The notes: generated by a model not told the origin, from the letters alone. A stretch of 64,000 bases of DNA from Adineta vaga (GCA_021613535.1 CP075492.1:7564001-7628000); one strand, 5' to 3'. Positions 34,113-49,262 are shown, counted from the stretch's first letter. Translations and numbers: made by a program.

Positions 34113-37100
34113 ATGACCAGCAAAACACCAACATCATATGCCAATCCAGCTTTCGATGAAGAACCAGCTGGCGTTCGAAATAGTGGTGGACCAAGTCCAA
34201 TGGGTTCGAATATTTTCATTGTTAAACCAGATGATGCAAAAAAAAGTCGTTCACATCCCGAACCGAATCGTCATGATCCTGTTACAAAGAAAAATTTCGG
34301 ATGGACTATTCTTCGTGGCATTCGTTGTATGTAGTGATGTATTTGGAAGAGATTCATTTCTATATTCAATATTTTTAGCTCTTTGGGCAACTCGACAAAC
34401 AGAAAAAGATCTTCGAAAAAACAAAGATTTATATGTGAAAACAACCATTCGAGAATTGATTCTCTATTTGGTTTTCATTACTATCTTATGCATCAGTAAG
34501 AACCTTTTTCTTTCGACTCGTCTGACTTTTATTGACATTACTTTTTCTTTTATTTAATTTAAGTTACTTTCGGCATGACATCAACAAAAACATATTATTT
34601 TACAACGGTTTTACGGACAATCTTTACAGAACGTAAAGCCAGCGGTATTGGTGATCGACCAACCTATGATGATATTGCAAATTTCGATGATTTTTGGGAT
34701 GTAAGATCAGATTTCTTTTATAGATTCTAAATCAGAATAAAAAAATAATTTTTAGATTACAAGTGGACCAATACTCAATGGACTTTACGATCAAACATGG
34801 TACAATGGAGAAAATTTAACAGCCGATCAATATGGTTATGTTTTATTTGAAAACAAAATTCTCGGTTTACCACGTCTTCGACAACTTCGAGTAAGACAAA
34901 TGAGTTTTTTTCAGTTTTCCCTAAATATCTATTTATATAAAGGTCACCAATCATTCATGTGTGGTTCATAAAAAATTTCAATCGACAATTCCTGATTGTT
35001 ACGGACCGTATAGTGGCAGCAACGAAGATCGTCGTACATATGGACCAACGAATGATACAGTTACACCAACCGCGTAAGACTGTGCTATCTTCTATATTTC
35101 CAATGTAATCTTTTCTATTTGCGACCGTTAGATGGCAATATCAAACATCCAGTCAACTTCGTGGATCATCATCAAGTGGTTTAATTTCTCGATATGGTGG
35201 TGGTGGTTTTGTTCAAGATTTAACAACAAATTATAATGACGCTTCTAATGAAGTAGCTGATTTAAATGCAAATCTTTGGATTGATCGTGGTACACGTGTA
35301 GTCTTTTTGGATTTCACTGTCTACAATGCAAATATCAATTTATTTTGTCAAATTAAATTAACTGTTGAATTTCCCGCATCAGGTGGTGCAGTTCCATCAA
35401 AATCATTTTCAACAGTCAAATTGATTCGTGTAAGTAATCACTCAACAACAAAAATCTACTCAATATCTAAGAATACTTTTGAATCGTGTAGTATGTTTCA
35501 TCAATGGATTATTTCGTCTTAGCATGTGAAATCTTATTCATTATCTTTACAGTTTATTACACAGTCGAAGAAATTCTTGAAGTAAGAAAGATTTATTTGT
35601 TTAAACTTTTTTCATGAACTAATTGATTTTAATATGTCAGATTAAACATTATCGATTCCATTACTTCAAAGGAATCTGGAACGTTCTTGATATTATTATT
35701 ATCTTAATTTCATATATTTGCGTTGCTTTCAATCTCTATCGTCAACAGAAAGTTGGACAAATTCTTGATGAATTATTAAAAAATCAAAATAGTTTTGCTG
35801 ATTTCGAATTTCTTACATACTGGCAAATTCAATTCAATAACGTTGTCGCTTTTGCTGTTTTTCTTGCATGGATTAAAGTAAGTTCTTTTAGTTTCTTTTC
35901 TCATGAACAGATTTTACATATGAAATATTTAGATCTTCAAATATGTTTCATTCAATAAAACAATGACACAATTATCAACAACATTATCGCGATGTGCGAA
36001 AGATGTACTCGGATTTAGTGTCATGTTTATGATTGTATTTTTGGCATATGCACAATTGGGTTATTTATTATTTGGAACCATGGTTGATGATTATAAAACA
36101 TTCGCCATTTCGATGTAAGTCTATTTGTTTGATTGAATTGTTCATATGAAATTGAATTCTTTTCTTTTAGCTTTACTCTCTTTCGTATCATTTTGGGTGA
36201 TTTTGATTTTAATGGTAAAGTTGAAATTTTATGAATTTTGAATCATTCTATTTTATTCTTCTATTAGCTATTTTGGAAGCTCATCGTATTCTTGGACCAA
36301 TCTTCTTTTTGACTTATGTCTTCTTTGTCTTCTTTGTCTTATTGAACATGTTTTTGGCTATTATTAATGATACCTATTCCGAAGTTAAAAGTGATATGAC
36401 AACACAAAAATCTGAATTCGAATTAGGAGATTATTTCAAAAGATCTTATGATAAAATGCTTGAACGATTGAATGTTAAACGTGATGTAAGAAAAAGATTT
36501 GAGAGTATTTTAGTACAAACAAAATACTTTGATTCGTTTAGCGTATTATTGAAATTCAAAATGCATTGAAGAGTGCTGATGTCAACAAAGATGGTGTTAT
36601 TGAAGTAAGTTATTGATAGGTTTGTTTTCAATGGAAAATGTATGAATACGATCTAGTTTGATGAATGGCGTCGTGATTTGAAAGCTCGTGGTTATACAGA
36701 TGTTGAAATCGAAAATGTCTTTTCACGTTATGATACTGATGGTGATCGGGTTCTTCGCGATGCTGAACAACGTCGTTTTCATGCTGATTTAGCTGCACAA
36801 GAAAATAATTTAGATATGGATATTCAAGATTTGAATGAGTCGCAAGTTGCTCAGTAAGACTAATGTTCTTTTTTTGAGAACAAACGACGTTTTAATATAA
36901 ATGAATTTTAGAAAAGTAAATCCAGTTACAGGAGCAGGAGTAAGTGCAACCGGTGGTAATGGAGGCAATGAGGGTGATAATATCAATCGTATAACTTATG
37001 ATGAATTTGCAATATTAGTACGACGTATCGATCGTATGGAATATTCGATTGGAAATATTGTTTCACGAGTAAAGATTGAATTTTGTTGTTTCTTTGCAAT

Positions 37101-37483
37101 TAAGATAATTAATTTGTCGAATGAATTTAGATTGATGGCGTTTTAACTAAATTAGAAACATTAGAAAAAGGTAAAATGAAACGGCGTGAAGCATTAACAA
37201 AAATACTTAACAGTATTGCTGAAGTAAGTGTTAATAGAAAATATTGGAGAAAAAAAAACCTTTTTTGTTTTATTAGGATAATGAAATGAGCAAAGAAATG
37301 AAACAAGAACGCTTAGAAAAAATGATTCGAGATGAACTTGAAGAAAGTAATTCTGATCGTCAAACACCTGTTCAAAGTTTACTTACATCAACACCAGGCG
37401 CACCAGGAAGTGGACATGCAAGTCAACAAGATAAATCATCACGTCGTCATAGCCCAACAAGTGCCGGTGGTTCAAAATATTAA
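34113..37483 (+). CDS. PKD2: Polycystin-2 (TRPP) cation channel, 16 exons
   Basis: Exons 34113-34326, 34379-34495, 34564-34700, 34756-34890, 34943-35073, 35132-35429, 35492-35581, 35641-35877, 35933-36114, 36171-36214, 36268-36485, 36542-36604, 36657-36853, 36912-37068, 37131-37223, 37277-37483; all phases join, 839 aa. TRPP channels pass Ca2+/Na+/K+ and act in cilia and ER. Visible: helix 1 ([16 protein letters not shown]), the large TOP domain ([11 protein letters not shown] to [17 protein letters not shown]), helices 2-5, pore with [11 protein letters not shown] and helix 6 ending [19 protein letters not shown]. The tail has EF-hand-like loops ([13 protein letters not shown] and [12 protein letters not shown]) and a predicted coiled coil. 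Slightly shorter than the human protein. A polycystin-1-like partner gene lies 15 kb upstream. Confidence 0.96.
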
Positions 37484-38183
37484 AAGAAAAAGCAAGAACT
37501 CTTTGTGAATACAATGTCCAATACGTTTAACGTACATATATAAATAATATATATTTTAATCCAATATTCTAAAACAGCTTTTTTGTCTCGTTAGTGAAGC
37601 AATATTTTCTTTTGATCACATAAATAAATATATTTATCATCATGATTATTCTATTCGAAAATATTTGTCTTTAAATATTGAAGAAAAATCTATTCGACAA
37701 GATAGTATCTGTCTGCAAATTCAAAAACATATTTTTACGGGCATTCGATCTTGTGTAGGTGTATCTTGACAATAAATCATGTTTCAATTTAATATATCAT
37801 TACAAAATTCTTTTCAACAAAAAGCGAATATGATTCTTCGATTATGACTAACATATTGCCATTCGAAAGAAAAGATGACATTCAATTAAATCAATACATC
37901 CCTCTCAAAAACTAATAATAATTACCTTCAACTAGTTCAACATATTGATAAAATACATATCTTTCCAATCTTGACTCAACAAGATATTGACCTTCCATCT
38001 TTTCATCATATATACTCGAAACTAGTTATTTATGTATCTGTATGCACTATTACGCTGTTAAAAAAGATAATATTTATCTACCTACTTGTATAACGAGGCG
38101 AGCTTTCTCTTTATTACTCATTGCTTACTCTTTTTTTCTGTACAACCATTTCGTTTCTCCATGATTATTGGTTTCGATAGAAT
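37484..38183. other. Intergenic, no gene seen
   Basis: 0.7 kb of AT-rich sequence after the polycystin-2 gene. It ends in a pyrimidine-rich stretch and an AG at 38179-38180 just upstream of the next ATG, which would fit a cis- or trans-splice acceptor. Confidence 0.4.
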
Positions 38184-38492
38184 ATGTTTTTCATCGGAAT
38201 ATCAATCCCCTTTGTTGGCATTTTATTAGTGATCTTCTTTGGTTTATCCAATACTCGAAATATACTCGTTCATCAATTACTTATTAAACTGAAGAAACCT
38301 CAATCATTACAATACACTACAAACAATCATTCATCAACTTCATATTTAGCGATTCCAATGACTTCGATACCATTAGACGACGATGAAGATTTAATGAAAT
38401 ATGATCTTTCATCGAAATTTTCTGAAACGACTTCAATTGAATTACGTTTAGAACAAGACCTTGATTCTGACAACGATATTATTGACAATTAA
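38184..38492 (+). CDS. Small single-pass membrane protein, 102 aa
   Basis: Frame from ATG 38184 to TAA. It opens with a hydrophobic helix (FFIGISIPFVGILLVIFFGLS), then a basic segment, a Ser/Thr/Asn-rich stretch and a very acidic C-terminus (DSDNDIIDN). The start lies 4 bp after an AG that ends a plausible acceptor, so this may be either a short gene or the last exon of a longer one whose other exons I could not identify. It converges with the phosphatase gene about 110 bp away. No family recognised. Confidence 0.5.
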   Translation: MFFIGISIPFVGILLVIFFGLSNTRNILVHQLLIKLKKPQSLQYTTNNHSSTSYLAIPMTSIPLDDDEDLMKYDLSSKFSETTSIELRLEQDLDSDNDIIDN

Positions 38493-38602
38493 TCAATTGT
38501 ACTTTTTTTATTTATTCAATCCAAACGAAAAGAACAAAAAAAAGAAGGTTAAGAATTTCTATAAAAAAAAGAAAAAATAAGATTCATTTTCTCTCTCACA
38601 TT

Positions 38603-39466
38603 TTACTTATCTTTATCATGTTTATGTTCAAATTCGACCAATGTATCAATAGGATTATCTTCTTTTCGAAGATTTTCAATTGATTCATCTTTCTTTGTAG
38701 GAATTTCACGTGTTTTAAGTAATTCTGTTTCGTAACGAATTAATTGTAATAAAAAGCCTTCATTTGGCCATATCTGAGGACGTTTTTCAACGAGAAAAAA
38801 GAACGCTTCATTTAATGTATTATGATGATATTTCATTAGATAGGCAAGAACAATGGTTGCTGATCGTGATACACCTAAAATTGACACGGAAATTTTAAAG
38901 ATGAGAGGCCATTTTATTCTCGATCTGTTTTACCAGCAGCACAGTGTACTAAACATCGTTCTTTTTTTTCATAAAATCCATGTAGTAATTCATTTGTTCG
39001 ATCAAAATGCTAAAATATGAAAATTTGATATCCTTATTTGTTTTGTTTTTGAAAGATCAATAATTTACCTGCTTAATATTCGTGCGAGGTTCGTCGGGCA
39101 TTGGGATATGTATAACATTGAAATTGTCAAGTATAGTTTGTCCTAATCCAAAATCACAGACATTAATGATATGTTCTAAAACAATCGCAATGCTTCGATC
39201 AATGAGATAACAAGAACAATATTAGTATACATACTGATTTGAAATCGGTGTAATAATTCTCGATTATTTGCATGTTGGATATTTCCAAGAAAAAGAAATT
39301 CATCGAGAACTATCGAAGGTTCTGCAGTAGTACGGAATCGATAGAATCGATCGAATGCTAGACCACGTTCATGTTCGAGAGTTTTCATTCGCTGACGTTC
39401 ATCATCGGTTATTTTAGACAGAGGATCTTCTTCCGTTGATGGTTTTTGATTGAAAAGGACTAGCAT
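38603..39466 (-). CDS. Dual-specificity protein phosphatase, 4 exons
   Basis: Exons 39466-39235, 39175-39069, 39009-38934, 38874-38603; phases join, 228 aa. The active-site loop is split by the last intron and reads HCAAGVSRSAT once spliced, the canonical HCxxGxxR signature. The general acid Asp is probably in HIPMPDEP, and the fold continues as TIVLAYLMKYH and LVEKRPQIWPNEGFLLQL. The N-terminal 60 residues are charged, before IVLDEFLFLGN, the usual start of a DUSP domain. The C-terminus is a charged, possibly disordered tail of about 35 residues. Cytosolic or nuclear; substrate unknown. An atypical DUSP rather than a MAP kinase phosphatase, because no rhodanese domain is present. Confidence 0.92.
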
Positions 39467-40382
39467 TTTTTGACTTATTAAAAGTATAATTACAAGTAGA
39501 ATCTAAAAGAATGATTTTTAAAGATAAGAAATCTAAACATTCAGGGAATTATCAGTATTTTTTTCGTCGACTAGAGCAAGTTATCTTTTCAAAGCAAATG
39601 ACAGATTTTAAGGCGATAGAAAAGTAAAAACAAGAAAAAACTTCGACTCCTTTTCTCGTCAACATTGACATGCGATGTGAGTAAACAAAACGCGCATTTC
39701 ATGTATTTCAATGTCTGGCAACAAAAACGCCAAACTTGAAATAAAGAACATACTTATTCTCCCAACTGCTCCTGTATTGTCAAGAATACATAGAATTGCT
39801 CATTAGCAGTTTGAATCGTATGCTAACACTATTTTATTATATAGTAATTAGCTTTATATTTGTCCTTTCCAAAAGAAAATACTGATAATTTCCTTGCTTG
39901 ATTATCTCGTGATATCACTTACCCAGTAGAAACGAGAAATGATAAAGTTAAGCAAAGCATCCAATATCATTGTAAAACGAATGATTGATAGCTGCTGGCT
40001 GAGTTGGCTCGGGCTCGGGTTACAGACAGAATACTCTGTGTCTGTGATTGATACTTTGGAAATTCTATTGGTTCAAAATTTCAACCAATAGAAAATCGAC
40101 ATAAGACTTTCTAAAGTGAAATTTCAACTTTTTTCTATGAGATTGATTTTTGAAATAGCAATCTTTTACTAATATTTATGATCTATATTGTTCTTCAATG
40201 ATTTTCTACTCGAAGAAAATTATTAGAGGACAAGAAAACGGAACAATGGTATCTACTTGACAGAATTTATTAACAGCAAATCAATCAATCTCTATATAGA
40301 TAGAATTTTTCTTTTCTTTCCTATCAAATGTTTATCCACAGTGAACTTCTTCATACGTAAAAGATCAAGAAAACATATTATC
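39467..40382. promoter_or_regulatory. Divergent promoter region of DUSP and SSBP genes, with paired CCAAT palindrome
   Basis: 0.9 kb between divergent starts. It holds an exact 11-bp inverted repeat (40063-40073 and 40083-40093, 9-bp spacer) carrying ATTGG and CCAAT, hence two oppositely oriented CCAAT boxes about 290 bp before the SSBP ATG. A second inverted repeat ACAGACA/TGTCTGT lies just upstream (40022-40028 and 40039-40045). No coding sequence is seen. Promoter function is inferred from position. Confidence 0.45.
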
Positions 40383-42390
40383 ATGTACGGAAAAAATAAA
40401 ACTCTTTCTGCTCCATCGGATATTCATGCCAAAGATAAGTTCGTATCGAAAATTCTTTCTTCGAAACAAATCTATAGATTTTTGTGTATCTTATAGATTG
40501 AATTTGTATGTTTACGAATATTTGTACCATATTGGTGCATCGAAAGCTGCTCAGGGATTTTGCGCGGATGTAAGTTAAAACTGCGTTTTTCTTTTAAATC
40601 GAAATCTTTCGAATACTTCAAAGATGAAATGGGAACCAAATAAAATGTCACTGGGTGAACCACCTGGATTTTTATTGAGTTGGTGGTGGTAAGATCAACG
40701 AAAATTTCAATATCTTTTACTTAAATAGAGATTGTTTTGTATCTACTAGTGTGTTTTGGGATTTATATAGTGCTGCACCTGAACGTCGGGATCAACATCC
40801 ACATTCAGAAGAAGCAAAAGCATTTCACGATTATGTAAAACATTGAAAAAGTCTTTGATTATATTTCAAAATCTGTTTTTATTTTCAATAGGGATTTATT
40901 AACGTTAATGGCATGCCTCCTCAAGTAAAGAAAAGAATTTTTCTATACGAAAACTTTTTGTATTGAATTCTATTTTATAGCCGAATGTAAATCCAAATGG
41001 TCCACCACCGATGCCAATGAATGTTAATGAAGGAATGCACAATCCAAATGTTCCATTTTTTTCCGTACGACAGACATTTTATTATCAAAAAGAATTTCAC
41101 TTTTTATCTTCATTATAGCCACAAGGACAACCAATGATGAGTCAGGTAGAATAAGAAGATTATATAATGCTAGAAGAAGTCTAATTTGTTACTCTAGTAT
41201 TCTCGTTTTCCAAATGCACCACCACGTTCACTTGTTCGTATGCCATCTCAACCTGAATATCCAGTATGAGTCGATGTTATAAAAGAAACGGATGAATATT
41301 TATATCTGAAAATTTGTAGGGAGGACCAATCATGCCACCACAAATGGATGGTGGACGAAATGGTATGTTGTTACCTATCATGTCTCATATCAATTCAACA
41401 GTTTTATTCGATTTAGGTTTACGAATGACTTCTCCAGGTGCTCGAATGCCAACTAATCCAATTGGTCATCCGGGTCCCGGTGGGCCATTATCAAATGCAT
41501 ATCGACCTCAAGGTATGTCACCATCGATTAATCAATCCGGAGCAAGAATGTATATGACAAATTCACCAGGGGTAAAGAACATCGTATAAATGTTTTATTA
41601 TGTATTAATTTTATTAGGTTGGATATTCCTCATCGTCACCTGCTCCGTATGGAGTATGTATTAATTTTTATTTTTTGAAAAAAAATGAACTTGTAATCAA
41701 TATTTTAGACACCTTGTCCGACAGGTCACGCACCGACAACACCAACCATGATGCCAAGTCCACAAGGTTTGTTCCAAAAAAATACATAGATGCAATAAAC
41801 TTCTTTAATGCTAAACAAAGAGTCTCCTAATCATTAGCTGTTGAAAATACACCATTTTCTAAGAATAACGAATATCGATTGATCTCGACACTTTCTTTGC
41901 ACTTTAGATTCAAATAGTGCAGAAATGCAATCATATGTGATGCGAAACATACCTCCCGGAATGGGTCCAGGACCAAATCCTATGGTACTACTATCTTAGA
42001 AAATCGTTTTTAAATAATCATCTATTATTCTAGTATCACGATCCACATCTATCTCATATACCACCTGATATGATTCATCATGGGCCAATAAATGGTTCGA
42101 TTGTTTTGTATCCTATTTGAATCATATTAATTTATGGTTTTTTAGGTGACTATGAGCAACAAATGAAACAATCACCCAATCAACAACAACAACAACAACA
42201 GTCTCAACAAGCACCTCCACCGCCACCACCACAAGATGTAACAACTTTTAATTATTCTGAAGATCCAAGCAATGATACCAATGCTATTCTAAAACTAAAA
42301 GAATCGATGCAAGAAGAAGTTAAAAAATTTGATAAAACACCTAATAATTCGAATAATGATGATTATAATCATTTTGGTTCGATTGGTTAA
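40383..42390 (+). CDS. Single-stranded DNA-binding protein SSBP2/3/4 family, LDB cofactor, 14 exons
   Basis: Exons 40383-40438, 40497-40569, 40624-40688, 40750-40834, 40892-40924, 40981-41064, 41119-41145, 41198-41263, 41320-41571, 41618-41653, 41709-41766, 41908-41984, 42034-42094, 42146-42390; phases join, 405 aa. The N-terminal LUFS/LisH domain is clear: [37 protein letters not shown] and [18 protein letters not shown] proteins bind LDB/CLIM through this domain and stabilise LIM-homeodomain transcription complexes in the nucleus; the human proteins are of similar length. The remainder is Pro/Gly/Met/Asn-rich, as expected. The C-terminus has a poly-Gln and poly-Pro stretch. The start matches the family start, so I reject the longer upstream frame. 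Confidence 0.94.
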
Positions 42391-43302
42391 GATAACATTC
42401 CGCACACACATAGACGTTTTCTGATGGGGAAAATCTCATTTCATTTCCTTAATTCATGTTTCGTTCTTTCTTTTCTTTCTCTCTTTTTTTTTAGTGTGTG
42501 TGTCATTTGTTCATCTTTTTTACGATGTAGACTAATCTACATATTTGTGTGCGGACGAAAACAGTGATAGTGAACAAAGAGATAGAAGAAGAATTTCGTC
42601 GTGTTCGTTTTTTTTCCCTCAATGTCAAAAACATACACGAATTCTGTGCGACGAGTCTTCCAAACATAAATGGACAACATTTTGGTTAAAAAAAAAGGCA
42701 TAAATGCATCTTTATATATATATATATATAAATATGTACGTATGTATGTGTCTTCTCTCTGTATGATGTACATTTCTTCCTCGTTTTCTCTTTGTATAAG
42801 CAAACTTGGCTTCTTCTATATATCCTTAAATATACATATTTCAAGAAATGATTATTTGTGTGTTCTTATTATTTATTAAATATAGATCTAGAAGAATTCT
42901 CTAACAAGAAAACCAAACAAAGATTTACATTTCAGACTATTTAAATAGATCATCTGTTCAAATAGATTTGCATGTTTTTTCTTTAAACAAATCAAGTATT
43001 TGCTTTAATAAACAGTCATTTCATAATATCTCCAGTCAATCAATGAGAAATGTGAAGAAACGAGCAATTATTGATATATTATTTAGTCGTTATCGTGATG
43101 TATTTTTATTACGATTTCTGTTTACCAATATAATGTGACATGCATCGATGAGTTTGTTTCTTTTCTGTTTCTTTCCTTGATAAGAATAAAATGAACTTTA
43201 CATTGACAAGAAAAAAAACGTCAATTGTAGAAGTTTAGAAAGATATTTTTTGAGAAAGGATTACGAGATTAAATCTGATTGTGTATAGGACTGTTTTAGA
43301 TC
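42391..43302. other. Intergenic region, no gene seen
   Basis: 0.9 kb, AT-rich with a TA tract at about 42713-42731 and a pyrimidine-rich block near 42460-42490. Short open frames here are low-complexity. It carries the 3' UTR of the SSBP gene and the promoter of the MAP kinase gene. Confidence 0.5.
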
Positions 43303-45076
<1,774 letters not shown>

Positions 45077-45366
45077 ATCATTTTATGTAAATTTTACATA
45101 TATCTTTTGCTTCCGGTTTTCTCAGCTTCTTTTTTTTCTACAAAATATGAATAAATTTTTCTATTTTTATAATCTTTTCTTTACACAAACACAAAAAACA
45201 TGTGTGTGTGTATAGATGTGTTGGTTCTTATCTTCGTTATATAATTCTTATTCATTTTCTTTTTCAAAAAAAAGTGCTCGAAGAACAAATAGATAGAAGA
45301 GAAAAAGAAGGTAAGTTAACTTGTTCGTATTATATTTCGCAACATATGATCTAAAGATATTATCGA

Positions 45367-47904
45367 ATGGCAAGATCAATTATACCATGTTTAATAAATG
45401 GTGTTCGAACACCAGTCGATGACACACTTCCAATGACGTGTATGATTGAAAGTTCTCAACTTGTTGAAGGACATGGGGTAAATAAATAATGAATTAAATT
45501 TAATCGGATAATTTGAATGAATATATTCAATTAGGAATATTCGATTCGAGTTCTACGAGCTTTACATGATCCATCTGGTTCATGGCTTGTTACGCGACGT
45601 TTTAGAGAATTTGATGACCTTAATAATATTTTAAAAGAGTATGGTTTTGACTTTGAATTACCGAAGAAAAAACTTCTTGGAAGAACTGATCGAACATTTA
45701 TGGCTGAAAGACAAAAAGGTCTTCAAGTATGAAGAATTTTTTGAAATGAAGTTTTTCATTTTGAATACATATTTTCTTTCACTAGATTTATTTGGATACA
45801 CTTGTTCAACAGTTTGAACTTTGTAATTCCTTAGTTGTTCAACGTTTTCTCGATCCTGATAATCATACGTTGAACTATCCAGGTATTACTACTATTGAAA
45901 CAAGAATATTTCCTTTAGAAAACTTCTTATTGCATTTAGAAATCGCATTACAACACGTATCGATGTTTATTCGTTCAACGAATAACATTTATCAACTTGT
46001 CGAACAAATACCGGATCTAGGATGGCGATATAATAAAAGTTATTTTTTAGCTACAAAAGTTGGATCTGGTAAAGATGATCGTTATCTTTTATCTTGGGTA
46101 TTATGATATATTTCAATTGAGAATCGTTTCTTTTTTCAAAATATCGATCTCTATTTTTTAGTGCCATTATGGATTGGATAAAGCACTTGGAGATAAAGAG
46201 ACTAATAATTGTTTGAAATTATTAAAAAACATTGCGGTTCGTATTTTTTTTTATAGAATTTTCCTACATAATATATAGGTTCGTTTATAGCATCCATTAA
46301 TCGTTCCAATTGATGACATTTATGCTAATGAAATTGGTACACTTACTGTATATCGACTTTATCCAAAAGGTTCATTAAAAGATTATCTTCATCAAGTAAA
46401 GAAAATCATATTTTGAGTTTGTTTTCGTTTACGTATGTTGCTTTAGACAAAACCAACGAATGGTGCCTATTGGAAACGGTATGGTCGAAAAACAGCAACT
46501 CGTACATGTGATTTAACACAAATAAAACAATTTGGTCGTTTTATTCTTGAAGCATTACATTTCATATATGATAATGGCCTTGTTTATGGTCATTTACATT
46601 CTGGTAATATTCTATTTGATACGGATCAAGCTTTACCAATTAAATTACTCGATATTGTCAATGCGGTTACTGGTGTTTCATCAAAATATCGATGTTATAT
46701 TTCTAATCTAAAACAAATTCGTGTATGTAAAACAGAATATTATCTTTATTCAAAAGATTTTTATTTTTCTTTTGTTTTTAGACACTTGAACAATCCGATG
46801 TATATGGTTTTGGACGAGTATTATATGAATTATCAACTGGAGAAGAATGTCCAACAAGTGTTTCGATGCAATTTCCAAGTGTAGTACCAATACCTGTTCA
46901 ACATATTCTTTTGAAGATATTTGCACCAACAGGCGATTTACCGACTATTCAAGAACTACTGAATGATTCGTATGACACATTTCTTCGTTTGTCTTGTTTC
47001 TTTTTTCGTAATGCTAGTTTTATTTTTCCAGTTTTTTTCAATCGACAACTTCCAATAATATTGAACGATTTCAAGTGAAATTTAGTCAAAAAGCGAAAGA
47101 TGCATTCGAACAAATCGCTCGAACAGCTCAAAATAGATTTGAAGGCGATCAAACAAAAGTAGATTTTTATTTCTGAAATCGGATTGAATTTAATTCTCTA
47201 CAATTAGATTAAAAATGCTCAACGTCGTACCATATTAACCAATCATCTCATGTCCGATGAAGGAAAATTGCGACGACGTAAAGAAAAACAAGTTCGTTAA
47301 TCATCCAAAATAAAACTAATATTCATTATTTATCTGTCTTTAGGCTAGAGCGCTTGAACAAAGTATTGATTCTAGCAGCAATCTTCAAAGCACATCAAGT
47401 ATGTAAAAGTATTTCTAATAGTGAATATATTTCATTTTACTCTTAAGAAAATATATAATATCAAGTAAGATGATAACTTTCTAATGCTGCATGTTCACTT
47501 CATTGAGGAAAAAACGACAACGATATTGATAATATATTTGATTTGATATTTTCTTTCTCACTGTAGAAACTTTACAACGTTCAATTAGTGTCGATCCATT
47601 ACAATTATCAACTGAACGAGCAATACCAAGAAGACCTCTTACACCGAATCTAAGTGTTGATATACCAAATTCTTCTCAATCACCGCTAGCAGCTCCTCCA
47701 ACTGCAGCAATAAAAACAGCTACAGCAGCTCCTCCACCACCACCTCCGCCTCCACCGCCACCGCCAGCTTCAGCACCACCTCCTCCTGCGGCTAGTGGTG
47801 GTGGTGGTGATCGATCACAATTATTAAGTTCTATTACAGATTTTAGTCATGCTAAACTAAAGAAAGCGAAAACCAATGATCGTAGTGGACCAAAATTCAA
47901 ATAA
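45367..47904 (+). CDS. PXK: PX domain-containing pseudokinase, PXK-like, with WH2 C-terminus, 11 exons
   Basis: Exons 45367-45477, 45535-45726, 45786-46097, 46162-46236, 46291-46395, 46447-46722, 46782-46969, 47032-47158, 47208-47291, 47344-47398, 47567-47904; phases join, 620 aa. PXK binds endosomal phosphoinositides through its PX domain and affects receptor trafficking and actin. Seen here: a PX domain (about residues 28-125, RRFREFDDLNNIL and PKKKLLGR) and a kinase-like domain in which the catalytic loop reads GHLHSGN and the DFG position reads DIV, so it should be inactive. A Lys/Arg-rich linker, a run of about 11 prolines, and a WH2-like LLSSITDFSHAKLKKA at the end follow. Architecture matches the family. 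Confidence 0.92.
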
Positions 47905-48131
47905 ATATATTGATTACACCCCGACCGTTTTATGACCCTTTTCTTTTCTTTTTTTTTTATAACTCCAATACATATGAAGAACTTTCTCTTGCATTTTTTT
48001 TGCATCTATGTACTCGTATATAATCATTGGCGGGTGTTTTTGAAAAAAACAAAGATATCTTCGTTTGTTGTTAATACTATCTTAAATGAAATAAAAAGAA
48101 GACAGAAGTTTTTGTTTTGTTGTCATAAATC

Positions 48132-49262
48132 ATGGCGATGAGTTGTTGTAAATCAGTTGATGAGCCAACAATGGAGACGAAATATATAGAATGGATGAGA
48201 AATCTTCCGATAGAACTACATAATGAACCAATTACGAAAATTGCAATTCCAGGTATGAATAAAAAAGTATTCCGAAATCAAAATTATTCTTTTACTAGGT
48301 ACACATGATTCTTTTGCGTTTTATTTATCACGTCATGCTGGACCGGATTTAGATGCAGCTTTACGTCGTGTACATATATTGATCAGTCCAATTATTAAAA
48401 ATTGGAGCATTACACAGAATTTAACCTTTGCTGGTAAGTAATTTGTTTTCTTTTTTTTATTATTTCATGTGATTTAACAAAAAAATAGAACAATTACATA
48501 TTGGTCTTCGATATTTTGATTTACGTGTTTGTTGTACAACAAATGAATCTCAATCAAAAAAAGGTTCATTTTCCTTTACACATGGTCTATTGGGTGGTTC
48601 AGTTCGTAATGGTCTAGCAGAAATCAATGAATTTCTTAATCAACATTCGAGAGAAATTGTTCTATTAGATTTTAATCATTTTTATGATTTTAACGATCAA
48701 TGTGGTCATGAACAGTTCATTGAATTAGTTCATGAAATTTTTGGTCAGAAAATTTGTACGACAGCAGAAAATATTATTGAATGTACATTGAATTATCTAT
48801 GGAATAATCAACAACAAGTTATTTTACTTTATGGACAAAATCGTGATCAATGTTCGGCCTATATGGATCGAATAGGTCATTTTTTTCAGGTAAAATGACT
48901 TCAATTGAAAGAAATCTATAAATATTCTGTAGATTTGTCAATCACCTTGGGCAAATACACCACGAGTCGATGATCTATTTCGTTTTCTTGATGAAAAAGT
49001 CTCTACCTCTCGCTCAACTACATGTATGAATGTTGTTCAAGGTCAAATTACACCCGACAGTGCAACAATACAAAATAATCCATTTAGTTCACTTGAAAAT
49101 CAAGCACGAGTAACAAATCAACGATTAATTGAATGGCTTGCATCCCGTCAACGTGATCCTTCGCTAATCAATGGTGTAAATGTTGTAATCTGTGATTTTG
49201 CTGATCAAAAATTTGCAGAAACTGTGATCATGCTTAATCATCAAAAGAACACATCTTTATAA
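48132..49262 (+). CDS. PI-PLC X domain-containing protein (PLCXD type), 4 exons
   Basis: Exons 48132-48252, 48299-48433, 48489-48889, 48933-49262; phases join, 328 aa. The X-box TIM half-barrel is visible with the first catalytic His in IPGTHDSFAF, the LRYFDLRVC strand and the second His in FTHGLLGG, then EIVLLDFNHFY. The Y domain, PH, EF-hand and C2 domains of large PLCs are absent, as in the PLCXD1-3 group, whose members are of about this length. The likely reaction is phosphoinositide hydrolysis, but physiological substrates of this group are uncertain. No signal peptide. It lies 227 bp after PXK and only 70 bp before the TMEM184-like gene. Confidence 0.92.

Noticed and set aside
40257-40382. 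Upstream extension of the SSBP frame
   Set aside because: The family protein starts at the MYGK motif (40383); the upstream residues are AT-rich noise in a promoter region.
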